Below are positions 1-8,232 of a stretch of DNA of 53,839 bases, piece by piece. The first letter of the stretch is position 1, and every line of letters starts with the position of its first letter. The notes below the pieces were generated by a model. It had not been told where the DNA came from, searched no databases, and was given only the letters and a program-made list of their open reading frames with translations. The stretch spans positions 1 through 53,839 of the forward strand of contig JAFXJJ010000030.1 in NCBI GenBank assembly GCA_017532345.1, written 5' to 3'. Position numbers and translations under genes: made by a program. This DNA is from Erysipelotrichales bacterium. Its GTDB lineage: Bacteria > Bacillota_I > Bacilli_A > Erysipelotrichales > Erysipelotrichaceae.

Positions 1-1454
1 ATTGGATCACAAGTTAAATGCATACCTAATTTTTTAAATACTCCCGCATCTACTTCAGATAACATCACTGTTGAATGCACTTCCGCATCACGCAATTCTC
101 TTAACCCCTCTAATGCAACAGCACTTGTAGGGTTATTAGAAGCTGTAATTGTTAGAGCGATAAGCACTTCATCAGTATGTAAACGAGGATTGTGATTACC
201 TAAATGTTCAGTTTTCAATCTTTGAATTGGTTCAATAACATTTTTTGATATTAATGGTAAACGATCATTAATACCAGCTATAGCTTTTAAAGCATTTAAT
301 AATGCTGCAGCACTCGCCCCAAGAAGATTACTAGTTTTGCCAGTAATAATTCTTCCGTCAGCTAATTCAATCGCAATACTTGGTAATCCAGTCTTTTCCG
401 CCTTATCTCTAGCTGCAGAAACAACTGGTCTATCAACCACACTAATTTGAGATTGATTCATAAGCATTTCAATTTTATTAATTGCCTCTTGAGTACCTTG
501 ATCTTTACGATAATTTACTAATGCTTCAAAGTATCTACGTACAATTTCATCATTACCTGCTTTTCTAGCCGCTTCATCATCAATAATACTATAACCTACC
601 ATATTTACCCCCATATCTGTAGGTGATTTATATGGCGATTCTCCAGCAATACTAGTAAATAATTTATTTAATACAGGGAATACCTCTACATCACGGTTAT
701 AATTAATTGCTAATTCATTGTATGCCTCTAAATGATATGGGTCTATCATATTCACATCATTTAAATCAGCAGTAGCTGCTTCATAAGCTAAGTTGACTGG
801 ATGATTTAATGGTAAATTCCAAATAGGGAATGTTTCAAACTTCGCATATCCAGCATTAATACCACGTTTATGGTCATGATATAGTTGCGATAAGCATGTT
901 GCCATCTTCCCCGAACCAGGTCCAGGAGCAGTAACTACAACTAATTCTCTTGTTGTTTCGATATACTCATTCTTTCCAAAACCTTCTTCACTAACAATTA
1001 AATCAACATTAGTTGGATATCCACTAATAGGATAATGTAGTGCTACATTGATATCTAAGCTTTCTAACTTCTTTTTAAACTGTAGTGCACTAGCTTGATT
1101 AGTAAACTGACTAATAACAACACTGCCTACATACAATTCATTGCCTCTAAACGCATCAATTAAGCGCAATACATCTTGATCATAAGTAATTCCTAAATCT
1201 CCACGTATCTTATTCTTCTCAATATCATCTGCACTAATTACGATGACAATTTCAGCGCTATCTTTTAATTTCAATAACATTCTAATTTTAGAATCAGGCA
1301 TAAATCCAGGTAACACTCTAGATGCATGATAATCATCAAATAGTTTTCCACCAAATTCTAAATATAATTTATTATCGAACTTCTTAATACGTTCTTCAAT
1401 TTTTTCTGATTGTAACGCTATATATTTATCATTATCAAATGCTTGTTTCTTCAT
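1..1454 (-). CDS. DUF1846 (UPF0371) family protein, 3' end missing
   Basis: The reading frame is open from an ATG at 1454 to the left edge (about 484 residues; the C-terminus lies outside the window). The ATG is preceded by AGAGGT at good spacing. The start MKKQAFDNDKYIALQSEK and internal stretches such as VVTAPGPGSGKMATCLSQLY and NHNPRLHTDEVLIALTITAS are what I recognise from the DUF1846 family. That family is about 500 residues long, widespread in Bacillota, and of unestablished biochemical role. The PGPGSGK stretch resembles a nucleotide-binding loop. The protein looks soluble and nearly complete. It is a single gene with the 1778 gene facing the other way. Family assignment is fairly sure; function is unknown. 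Confidence 0.85.
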   Translation of the reverse strand, partial: MKKQAFDNDKYIALQSEKIEERIKKFDNKLYLEFGGKLFDDYHASRVLPGFMPDSKIRMLLKLKDSAEIVIVISADDIEKNKIRGDLGITYDQDVLRLIDAFRGNELYVGSVVISQFTNQASALQFKKKLESLDINVALHYPISGYPTNVDLIVSEEGFGKNEYIETTRELVVVTAPGPGSGKMATCLSQLYHDHKRGINAGYAKFETFPIWNLPLNHPVNLAYEAATADLNDVNMIDPYHLEAYNELAINYNRDVEVFPVLNKLFTSIAGESPYKSPTDMGVNMVGYSIIDDEAARKAGNDEIVRRYFEALVNYRKDQGTQEAINKIEMLMNQSQISVVDRPVVSAARDKAEKTGLPSIAIELADGRIITGKTSNLLGASAAALLNALKAIAGINDRLPLISKNVIEPIQRLKTEHLGNHNPRLHTDEVLIALTITASNNPTSAVALEGLRELRDAEVHSTVMLSEVDAGVFKKLGMHLTCDP

Positions 1455-1704
1455 AATCAGTACCTCTCATATGCCCTTTATTATACCTTAAATAAGCTAA
1501 TACATTCAAGTTAATTGTACATCTATTTTTAAATTATATAATTATTATCATTCATGTTTAAATGATAATTAAATAAATTAAAGATATTAATGATTTACTA
1601 CTTTTCACTTAGATATTTGTATTCATTAATATTCAATATGTCTTTAAAACACTAAAAACATGTGAAATTGTAGAAATTAACAATATACTAATAAACATTT
1701 ATTT

Positions 1705-1734
1705 TTGATATCATCATAATTGCATAATTATAGT
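1705..1734 (+). promoter_or_regulatory. Candidate sigma-A promoter for the 1778 gene
   Basis: TTGATA (1705-1710), 18 bases, then TATAGT (1729-1734), about 40 bases upstream of the start at 1778. It lies in the 323-base gap 1455-1777, which is otherwise very AT-rich non-coding DNA with no other feature that I can see. Confidence 0.45.
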
Positions 1735-1777
1735 ATTATCAGTATAATTACAGTTAGAGAGACTATGGTGATTATTT

Positions 1778-3628
1778 ATGAACCTTATTGATGATATCAG
1801 ACTATTTTATAAAGAATATCAGGAAAGAATTAAAAGCCTAAATGAATATGAAAGAGAGCTAATCACATCAGTAAATGATGAAGAACATTGGAAGGCTTTA
1901 TTGAATTCCAAAACTGAACTAGTTCACGACAGTTATACAAACAATACCACACAATATCAATCATTAATTAAACCTTTCATAGATGACCCATCTTCTCTTA
2001 CCTTTGAGATTGTAGATGCATTACTTACTGAGATTTATTTATTCACATTAACGCATCTATATGATCAATTATTAACGAGTAATGTTTTATATGCCATTCT
2101 CACATATCTCCGTAATTATAATTATTGTGAATATCGAGAAATTGCATGTATGCATTTATTAGGTATACATTTAGAACATTTAAATAACCAAAAATACATT
2201 AAAGAAGCTGCTAGCTATTTCCATGAAATCACTTTGCATGCTGATTTAATAAATACCGAATATCCTTTTATCCGCAATTGTATTGGCAAATCCTTTTATA
2301 ACTATATAGTTCGTGAAATGGATTATCCAGAATATGCTAATCTAAACGAAGTTCTACGTACAGCTATTCGTTGTAAGGAATTTTATAATAAGCCTGAAAA
2401 TATTAAACTATTAGAGCCTGTAATGGATAGTAAGCTATTCTATTCGTTTACCATACAGTACTTAATTGAAAAGATAAAAGAATTTAAACATCGTACTGAA
2501 CCTGAATTATTTGAATTCTTAAATCAAGAACATAAGTTAGCTACCACTCAAATTGAATCGATGATTCAAGATAATAAATCACTAAATGCTTTAGAATTCT
2601 CTGTTTATTATGAAAATAAATATCTGGCGAATGAAATATCATCGGATGAATATATTCGTAAATGTTTTGAATATATTTCTAATATTGAAAAACCAGAAGA
2701 CCAAATAGGTACAGAAGCATACTTACATTCTGATTACTTTGTTTCAGTTCAAACTGTAGGGATTAAGCTTATTGAAGCACTAGACACTTTAACAGTCTTG
2801 ACTGATGAATTAGTAGATATCAAAAAGCAAACATTGTCTATCATGAACAATGTCATTAGCTATATGCCACGCATTAATGAAATGCGCTCATTTACTGACC
2901 GTGTTGTTTACGACACTTTAAAAACAATTATTCCTCATTTATCTGATGAAGATATTAAGAACTGGATTATTCGTTTCGCGATTATCCGTCAAACATCTAC
3001 AGCTATTCATTCACTTATGGTAGCTGAACTGTCATGCATCTTATACGATTATCTATACGAAAATCATAATGAATTATTAGATAATGATAGTAAAACTTCT
3101 AAAGATGAAATGCTAGAATATATATATGATGCGGGTTTATTCCACGATATCGGGAAAACGAGAATCAGCAATATTGTGAAATGCGACTATCGTTATTTAA
3201 CTAATGAAGAGTTTAATGTCATTAAGGAACATCCAACATTAGGTGCTGAACTAACATATAACTCTAATTATTTACGTAACTATGAAGCTATGATTAAAGG
3301 ACATCATAAGTTCTACAATAATCAAGGTGGATATCCTGATGACTTTTCTCGAGATGCTCACAATATGCTAGTAATTCATGATATAGTATCACTATGTGAT
3401 AGCTTAGATTCAGCTACTGACATGTATGGACGTTATTATAATAATCCTAAGCTAATTGATGAAGTATTTAATGAATTTACGAATGACAGTGGTACGCGTT
3501 ACAATCCTGTGCTAGTGAAGTGTATACTAGAGGACACCATTCTAAAACAACTATTAACAAACAAATGTACTAAAGAAGAACGTTACAAGATTATTCGTGA
3601 CGTATACGTTAATTCACATATTAATTAA
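1778..3628 (+). CDS. HD-GYP-like (HD domain) phosphohydrolase
   Basis: 616 residues without signal peptide or membrane segments. Residues 1-380 are a helical, uncharacterised region. A C-terminal HD domain follows, with a first His in TAIHSLMVAEL (about 411), FHDIGKTRI at about 455, KEHPTLGAEL, GHHKFYNNQGGYPDDF at about 507-520, and a late Asp in SLCDSLDSATD. These are the expected metal ligands of the HD-GYP branch, whose members hydrolyse cyclic di-GMP. However, the classical HHExxDGxGYP is altered to HHK with one extra residue before GYP. A variant specificity, or a different nucleotide substrate, is therefore possible. It is probably cytosolic and monocistronic, with a terminator at 3637. 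It could act with the GGDEF protein at 47075 and the HD-GYP protein at 11926, but nothing here proves that. Confidence 0.75.
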   Translation: MNLIDDIRLFYKEYQERIKSLNEYERELITSVNDEEHWKALLNSKTELVHDSYTNNTTQYQSLIKPFIDDPSSLTFEIVDALLTEIYLFTLTHLYDQLLTSNVLYAILTYLRNYNYCEYREIACMHLLGIHLEHLNNQKYIKEAASYFHEITLHADLINTEYPFIRNCIGKSFYNYIVREMDYPEYANLNEVLRTAIRCKEFYNKPENIKLLEPVMDSKLFYSFTIQYLIEKIKEFKHRTEPELFEFLNQEHKLATTQIESMIQDNKSLNALEFSVYYENKYLANEISSDEYIRKCFEYISNIEKPEDQIGTEAYLHSDYFVSVQTVGIKLIEALDTLTVLTDELVDIKKQTLSIMNNVISYMPRINEMRSFTDRVVYDTLKTIIPHLSDEDIKNWIIRFAIIRQTSTAIHSLMVAELSCILYDYLYENHNELLDNDSKTSKDEMLEYIYDAGLFHDIGKTRISNIVKCDYRYLTNEEFNVIKEHPTLGAELTYNSNYLRNYEAMIKGHHKFYNNQGGYPDDFSRDAHNMLVIHDIVSLCDSLDSATDMYGRYYNNPKLIDEVFNEFTNDSGTRYNPVLVKCILEDTILKQLLTNKCTKEERYKIIRDVYVNSHIN

Positions 3629-3636
3629 CCATAGAA

Positions 3637-3668
3637 AAAGGTGTAGTAACTATAATTACTACACCTTT
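3637..3668. terminator. Bidirectional terminator between converging genes
   Basis: A perfect 13-bp stem (3637-3649 with 3656-3668) and a 6-base loop, flanked by A-rich and T-rich ends. It sits between the 1778 gene (+) and the 3674 gene (-). Confidence 0.85.
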
Positions 3669-3673
3669 ACATT

Positions 3674-4831
3674 TTATTTACCACCTAGACTACTAATTAA
3701 TTCCATATACTTCTTCTTTGTATCAACTGTAAGAGTATCAGTGAATTTCTCATAAGTAATGAAATCATCATTAACACCTGTCATATATGGAGAATATCCA
3801 TTAGAGTAACATACTAATGCTGTATCTTTAATATCAATACAATCTATGTAACTAGAAAATACTTCATTAGGACAGAATACTAAACGATATGGACCAAAGC
3901 TTAATTTAGATATCATTACTTGTTTATCTAATGTATATAACTTTTTAGAAAGGTTCTCTCTTACTTTAGCACCTGTACGAATTGTTTCAATTTCACGTTC
4001 CGTTAAATTATCTGATAAATTAGAAATATCAATTGGATTAAACTCATGTTGTAATGGCAATACAGCAAAATCATAACTAACATTATTAAATGACGATAAT
4101 TGTACTGTTTGACCAACTAATTCACTAACCTTATTAACTAAGTTATTTCCTAATTCTACAACTGCATTATATTCTTGTGAAGAACGTGTGAAGCGTGTAG
4201 AAACATCACCTGCAGCACCTTGCATAAATGTAAAGTAGATATCAGGATATAATCTTCTTAATTCACTAATTGTATATCCTGGATATTCACTAGAGAAGTA
4301 TGGTGTATCTCCACTAAGAATAGTAGGATGACAATTATGAACAATCATACCAATAATAGGCTTTTGATCAGCATATACCATTAATAATTGTAGTAATACA
4401 TTAGCTTTATGATTACTAATACGACTTGTACCTACACCTTCAAAAGGAACAAATTGGTAAGAAATCTCTAAATTTCCTTCTTTAAATTCTAAATTATCTA
4501 ATGCATGTACAAGCTTTTCTACTACTTCACCTTGATAACGTAAATCTCTTGCATCCCCTGCAAAATGCGTATGTGTAGCACTTAAAGTAATACTTACTGG
4601 TTTATCACTCTTACTTTGAAGGTAATCCTTTAAATAATCTTGAGCTACATCATAGATTCCTAAAATATCTAAAGAAACATGATATGCGATTCTCTCACCA
4701 TCATCAAATGATATTATACGTGCATGCAAATCATCATGGAAATTATAAATAGGTTTTACTTGTTGAATAAACCCAGCTTGTTTAACTGGAAAGTTAGGGT
4801 TAATACAGATTGTTGAAAAAGCATATTTCAT
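3674..4831 (-). CDS. Neutral/alkaline ceramidase N-terminal-domain-like protein
   Basis: 385 residues. The frame can open at a GTG at 4840, but the ATG at 4831 has GAGGTG six bases upstream, so I use 4831; the product then starts MKYAFSTICINPNFPVKQAG. The motif TLSATHTHFAGD and a later NCHPTILSGD match the zinc-binding N-terminal domain of neutral ceramidases, in which a TxTHTHxGP-like segment and other His residues bind Zn. There is no signal peptide and no C-terminal Ig-like domain, so this is a cytosolic, single-domain relative. The substrate is unknown: an amide or carbohydrate derivative is as likely as ceramide. It lies next to the decayed murQ, cutC and nagB group. Confidence 0.7.
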   Translation of the reverse strand: MKYAFSTICINPNFPVKQAGFIQQVKPIYNFHDDLHARIISFDDGERIAYHVSLDILGIYDVAQDYLKDYLQSKSDKPVSITLSATHTHFAGDARDLRYQGEVVEKLVHALDNLEFKEGNLEISYQFVPFEGVGTSRISNHKANVLLQLLMVYADQKPIIGMIVHNCHPTILSGDTPYFSSEYPGYTISELRRLYPDIYFTFMQGAAGDVSTRFTRSSQEYNAVVELGNNLVNKVSELVGQTVQLSSFNNVSYDFAVLPLQHEFNPIDISNLSDNLTEREIETIRTGAKVRENLSKKLYTLDKQVMISKLSFGPYRLVFCPNEVFSSYIDCIDIKDTALVCYSNGYSPYMTGVNDDFITYEKFTDTLTVDTKKKYMELISSLGGK

Positions 4832-4923
4832 TATTATCACCTCATAAATATTATATAATAATCATGAAAAAAAGATAATAATAAGCTATAAGAAATATAA
4901 ACAATAAGGAAGGATAATAAATA

Positions 4924-5062
4924 GTGGATTTATCAAAATTAACTACTGACAGAAGTAATCCTAAAACAAGGGAATTAGATACTCTCACTCCTCTTCAAAT
5001 TGCAACAATTATGAATTGAGAAAATAATAATGCTGTTGCTAGTGTTAAAGTCATGTCCCCAA
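4924..5062 (+). pseudogene. murQ: Remnant of murQ (N-acetylmuramic acid 6-phosphate etherase)
   Basis: A GTG at 4924 with an AAGGAAGG-like binding site opens VDLSKLTTDRSNPKTRELD, then LTPLQIATIMN, which resembles the N-terminus of MurQ (LxKLTTExRNPxTxxLD...STxEIxxxIN). An in-frame TGA at 5017 interrupts it, after which ENNNAVASVKVMSP continues the MurQ-like (IN)DEDxxVAxAVExVLP pattern. The SIS-domain core that should follow is missing. Only 60 to 120 further bases of unclear coding character remain before the hairpin at 5143. Intact MurQ (about 300 residues) cleaves the lactyl ether of MurNAc-6-P to GlcNAc-6-P, which would feed NagB. The gene is clearly dead here; identification rests on the first 45 codons. 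Confidence 0.72.
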
Positions 5063-5142
5063 AATCGTATAAGCTACTACTTGGAATGGTGAATCTCTTG
5101 CGAAGGAATATGAAACTATAAATAATTTATTTAACCAAATAA

Positions 5143-5170
5143 AAGCTTGTGTAATTCAAAACACAAGCTT
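5143..5170 (-). terminator. Terminator downstream of cutC
   Basis: AAGCTTGTGT and ACACAAGCTT form a 10-bp stem with an 8-base loop, followed on the minus strand by TTTTATTTGG. It could also stop transcription from the murQ remnant. Confidence 0.75.
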
Positions 5171-5179
5171 AATATCTCT

Positions 5180-5923
5180 TTATTTTACACATTCTACTAG
5201 TGCTTTTACTAGTTCACCATCAACAATATCATAATCTCTTTCATGTGGTGCTTCTAAGCAACTGTATGAGATATAATCTCCAATTGTAGTAAAATCAGTA
5301 ACATATGATTTACATGAGCTATGGACTTGATTAATTCCAGTAAATTCAACTATTTCTCTAGCATTGCTAGCATTTACGCCACCACCAGCAAGTATTTCAA
5401 TCTTATCCCCATACCTTGCTTGTAAATCTCTAATCAGTTCAATACCTTCATATGCTTTAGCTTGCAACCCACTAGTTAATACACGATCTACACCTAAATT
5501 AATTAGAATTTCCATACCTTCATAGGGATCTTTTAAGAAATCATATGCACGATGGAATACTACCTCTTTATCATAATACTTCACAATCTTAATGATTTCT
5601 CTACATTGTTCTATATTAATCTTACCATTCTCATCTAAACAACCAAATGCAATACCATCAGCACCATTTTCTAGCATTATTTTGGTATCTATCTTCATTA
5701 CTTCAAAATCTTCATCACTATAAATAAATCCCGCTCCACGAGGTCTAATCATCGTGATAACTTTAATATTCGTATGCATTTTTGTAAGTAGTAGTGAAGC
5801 TAACGAAGGAGTAAGTCCCCCAGCATGTAAAGCGCTATTTAATTCTACTCTATCTGCATTATTCTTAAATGCTTCAACTGCATCAGCGTAACTACCACAA
5901 CAAACCTCAACTAAATTTTTCAT
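5180..5923 (-). CDS. cutC: CutC family protein
   Basis: 247 residues, full length for the family. A TIM-barrel pattern is recognisable: LVEVCCGSYADAVEAFKNNADRVELNSAL at the start, then GGLTPS, MIRPRGAGFIYSDEDFEVM, GADGIAFGCL, VFHRAYDF, LGVDRVLTSG and ILAGGGVN. CutC was first linked to copper tolerance, but its biochemical role is still disputed, and copper handling should not be assumed here. The start has AAGGAGAACG upstream. It is a single gene between the decayed murQ and nagB, which may mean a link to sugar metabolism rather than metals. Confidence 0.92.
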   Translation of the reverse strand: MKNLVEVCCGSYADAVEAFKNNADRVELNSALHAGGLTPSLASLLLTKMHTNIKVITMIRPRGAGFIYSDEDFEVMKIDTKIMLENGADGIAFGCLDENGKINIEQCREIIKIVKYYDKEVVFHRAYDFLKDPYEGMEILINLGVDRVLTSGLQAKAYEGIELIRDLQARYGDKIEILAGGGVNASNAREIVEFTGINQVHSSCKSYVTDFTTIGDYISYSCLEAPHERDYDIVDGELVKALVECVK

Positions 5924-6280
5924 ATACGTTCTCCTTTTTAATCAATCAAACTATATACTACATTATGAATATCATTTCATGCTGTTAATATCTTTTGTTT
6001 CTCAATGAATGCGCGCGATTACATAATAAGATACATCCTAGTTTCTTTTCGAAATCAACTAATATACTGAACTAATAGAACACTGTATAGTGAGTTTTCT
6101 CTTTGCTTAAACTTGTTATTGATAATATATTAACTCATATACTTTATATTATTCTAACATAATTGATTTACCATTTCCAATAAAAAACCATTGAATAACA
6201 ATTCTCTAAAGCGATGTCATTGTTCTTATCAATAAAGCAGAGGAGTGTATGATTCGTTTAGCTAATTGTCTTAATAAAAA
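5924..6280. other. Intergenic stretch without recognisable gene
   Basis: About 360 AT-rich bases between cutC and the nagB terminator. It should hold the cutC promoter. I see no coding frame with a good start. A 17-codon frame at 6249-6302 has AGGAG only three bases before its ATG and runs into the nagB terminator, so it is probably not a gene. Given the nearby murQ remnant, this may be decayed DNA. Confidence 0.4.
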
Positions 6281-6312
6281 AAGTGATATTCTTGAAAATT
6301 AGAATACCACTT
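6281..6312 (-). terminator. Terminator of nagB
   Basis: On the minus strand AAGTGGTATTCT pairs with AGAATATCACTT (12 bp, one G-U) across an 8-base loop and is followed by a run of T. Confidence 0.85.
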
Positions 6313-6328
6313 ATACTTTCTAAACCAA

Positions 6329-7051
6329 TTATAAACGTTTACCTGCAGCGCTATCAACGATTAATGTAACATCTGGATGATTTTGAAGAATTGAAGCTGG
6401 ACAATCTTCTGTAACTTCACCTTTCACCATGTTGTAAACAGCATCTGCTTTATTATCACCATTAGCAATAACTAAGATTTTCTTAGCTTTCATAATAGTA
6501 GCAATACCCATTGTACAAGCATGGGTAGGAACTTCTTCACCTAATGGATCGAAGAAACGAGCATTATCCTTTCTTGTACTTTCTTTTAATTCAACAACAT
6601 GAGTTAGTGAATCAAAGCTAGTCCCTGGTTCATTAAACCCAATATGACCATTAGAGCCGATACCTAATAATTGAATATCAACTTCATAATCTTCCATTGC
6701 TTTTTCATAGTCTTTACAATTTTGTTCTAAATCACCATTTCCCAGAGGTAACTGAACGTTTTCTTCAGGAATTTCGACTCCTTCAAATAGATTTTCATGC
6801 ATAAAAGTATAATATGTTTGACTATGATGTTTATCTAATCCTACATATTCATCTAAATTGAATGTAGTAACTTTAGAATAATCAGTACCATTCTTTTTGT
6901 GATCTTCAATCATACATTTGTATAAGCCGATTGGACTAGATCCTGTAGCTAATCCTAATACAGGATTTTCTTTAGAATCAATAACTTCTTTCATAACCTC
7001 AAAAGCTTTTTCACTTAATTGATCATAATTTTCAACAATAATAATTTTCAT
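6329..7051 (-). CDS. nagB: Glucosamine-6-phosphate deaminase
   Basis: 240 residues. It converts glucosamine-6-phosphate to fructose-6-phosphate and ammonia in amino-sugar use. Family motifs are in order: LGLATGSSPIGLY (phosphate loop), VTTFNLDEYVGL (catalytic Asp region), LLGIGSNGHIGFNEPG (His/Glu active site) and THACTMGIATIMKAKKILVIANG. The frame could open upstream, but GGAGGA is placed for the ATG at 7051 and the family starts MKIIIVE, so 7051 is preferred. It is short relative to the about 266-residue E. coli enzyme but normal for Gram-positive NagB. It has its own promoter and terminator and is divergent from the SIS gene. No nagA is in the window. Confidence 0.95.
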   Translation of the reverse strand: MKIIIVENYDQLSEKAFEVMKEVIDSKENPVLGLATGSSPIGLYKCMIEDHKKNGTDYSKVTTFNLDEYVGLDKHHSQTYYTFMHENLFEGVEIPEENVQLPLGNGDLEQNCKDYEKAMEDYEVDIQLLGIGSNGHIGFNEPGTSFDSLTHVVELKESTRKDNARFFDPLGEEVPTHACTMGIATIMKAKKILVIANGDNKADAVYNMVKGEVTEDCPASILQNHPDVTLIVDSAAGKRL

Positions 7052-7098
7052 AGTTCCTCCATTATTGATACTTATTGTATCTCTACTCATCTATTGGT

Positions 7099-7127
7099 AT
7101 TATATAATTATTCAAATATAAATTCAA
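7099..7127 (-). promoter_or_regulatory. nagB promoter
   Basis: On the minus strand TTGAAT (7122-7127), 17 bases, then TATAAT (7099-7104), about 50 bases upstream of the nagB ATG. It lies in the 338-base divergent gap 7052-7389, which holds only promoters for nagB and the SIS gene. Confidence 0.7.
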
Positions 7128-7318
7128 TCGTTTAATGAAATTTAAAATAATGCTTTAGTTAATCATGGTTCAATATAGCCAGACCAATACCATTACATTG
7201 AATATTATATTAACCATATTTAGCACAAATGTTACGTATTAACATTTCTTTCCTATATTATCTCCTAACTTTTATATTGCCATTTATATGCATTAACAAG
7301 TTCAATAATAAAATTATA

Positions 7319-7327
7319 TGGTATAAT
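7319..7327 (+). promoter_or_regulatory. Extended -10 element for the SIS gene
   Basis: TGGTATAAT matches an extended -10 (TGn TATAAT) about 60 bases upstream of the start at 7390. No good -35 is visible, as is usual for extended -10 promoters. Confidence 0.55.
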
Positions 7328-7389
7328 GAAATAACAAGCATAAATTTATTAAATATGCATTTATACAATTAATAAAAAGGAGGAGAAAT

Positions 7390-8112
7390 ATGTTTGAATT
7401 TGAATACATGTCTAAGCTTGATGAATTATTAAAAACTGCTTACGAAACAAATAAAGGAACAATTAAAGTATTAGCACAAAAAGTTGCTGTAAATATTAAG
7501 GATGACAAAATTATCCATACATTTGGAACAGGACACTCACATATGATTGGTATCGAATTATTCGGTCGTGCTGGTGGATTGGGTAATGTTAATGCAATTC
7601 TAGATCCAGATGTATTAACATCTAATGGTGCTCAAAGAAGTGGTGCATTAGAAAAATTATCTGGTTTAGCTGATATTATCTATGATAGCTATAAGATTAA
7701 TGCAGGTGATATCATGATTATTTCTAGTAACTCTGGACGTAATGCTGCACCTATCGAAATGGCTATGCGTTGTCAAAAGGAAGGTGTTATTAGTATTGCT
7801 GTTACTAACGTTGCACAATCTAAGTCACAAACATCTCGTCATGCTAGTGGCAAACGTTTATTCGAATGCGTTGACTATGTATTAGATACTTGCGTACCTT
7901 CAGGTGATGCATTATTAAACATCAACGGTATCTTAACAGGTCCTGGTTCATCTATCGTTAGTATGTTCTTATTAAATACTGTCGTTTCTGAAGCAATAAA
8001 GATTTGTGCTGAACAAGGTATTAAACCATATGTATTCCAATCTCAAAATGTTGATGGTTTCGATAACGATGCTATTTATACAAAATTTGATGGCAGAGTA
8101 AAATGGTTCTAA
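7390..8112 (+). CDS. SIS-domain sugar phosphate-binding protein (UPF0309-like)
   Basis: 240 residues with AAGGAGGAG upstream. The SIS fold is visible as IHTFGTGHSHMIGIELFGRAGG (first phosphate loop), INAGDIMIISSNSGRNAAPIEMA (the SNSGRN loop) and VISIAVTN. This arrangement is that of the UPF0309 family, which binds phosphorylated sugars and is often near amino-sugar genes. Substrate and reaction are unknown; sugar isomerase or aminosugar deaminase-type chemistry are options. It is divergent from nagB, close to the decayed murQ (itself a SIS protein) and ends in its own terminator. Confidence 0.8.
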   Translation: MFEFEYMSKLDELLKTAYETNKGTIKVLAQKVAVNIKDDKIIHTFGTGHSHMIGIELFGRAGGLGNVNAILDPDVLTSNGAQRSGALEKLSGLADIIYDSYKINAGDIMIISSNSGRNAAPIEMAMRCQKEGVISIAVTNVAQSKSQTSRHASGKRLFECVDYVLDTCVPSGDALLNINGILTGPGSSIVSMFLLNTVVSEAIKICAEQGIKPYVFQSQNVDGFDNDAIYTKFDGRVKWF

Positions 8113-8135
8113 TCTTTTAACTCACAATAATCACT

Positions 8136-8160
8136 AAAGTACTGATTAATTCAGTACTTT
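8136..8160 (+). terminator. Terminator of the SIS gene
   Basis: AAAGTACTGA and TCAGTACTTT form a 10-bp stem with a 5-base loop, followed by TATTTTAT. Confidence 0.85.
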
Positions 8161-8177
8161 TATTTTATGGCCTACTA

Positions 8178-8206
8178 TTGATTTCAGAAATACATCATGG
8201 TATTAT
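8178..8206 (+). promoter_or_regulatory. Promoter of the MATE gene
   Basis: TTGATT (8178-8183), 17 bases, TATTAT (8201-8206), the latter preceded by TGG (extended -10). The start codon is 27 bases downstream. Confidence 0.65.
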
Positions 8207-8232
8207 ACACTAGTTATTTTAGGAGGTGCTTT

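Noticed and set aside
6249..6302. A 17-codon frame starting MIRLANCLNKK with AGGAG upstream.
   Set aside because: The binding site is only three bases from the ATG and the frame runs into the nagB terminator.
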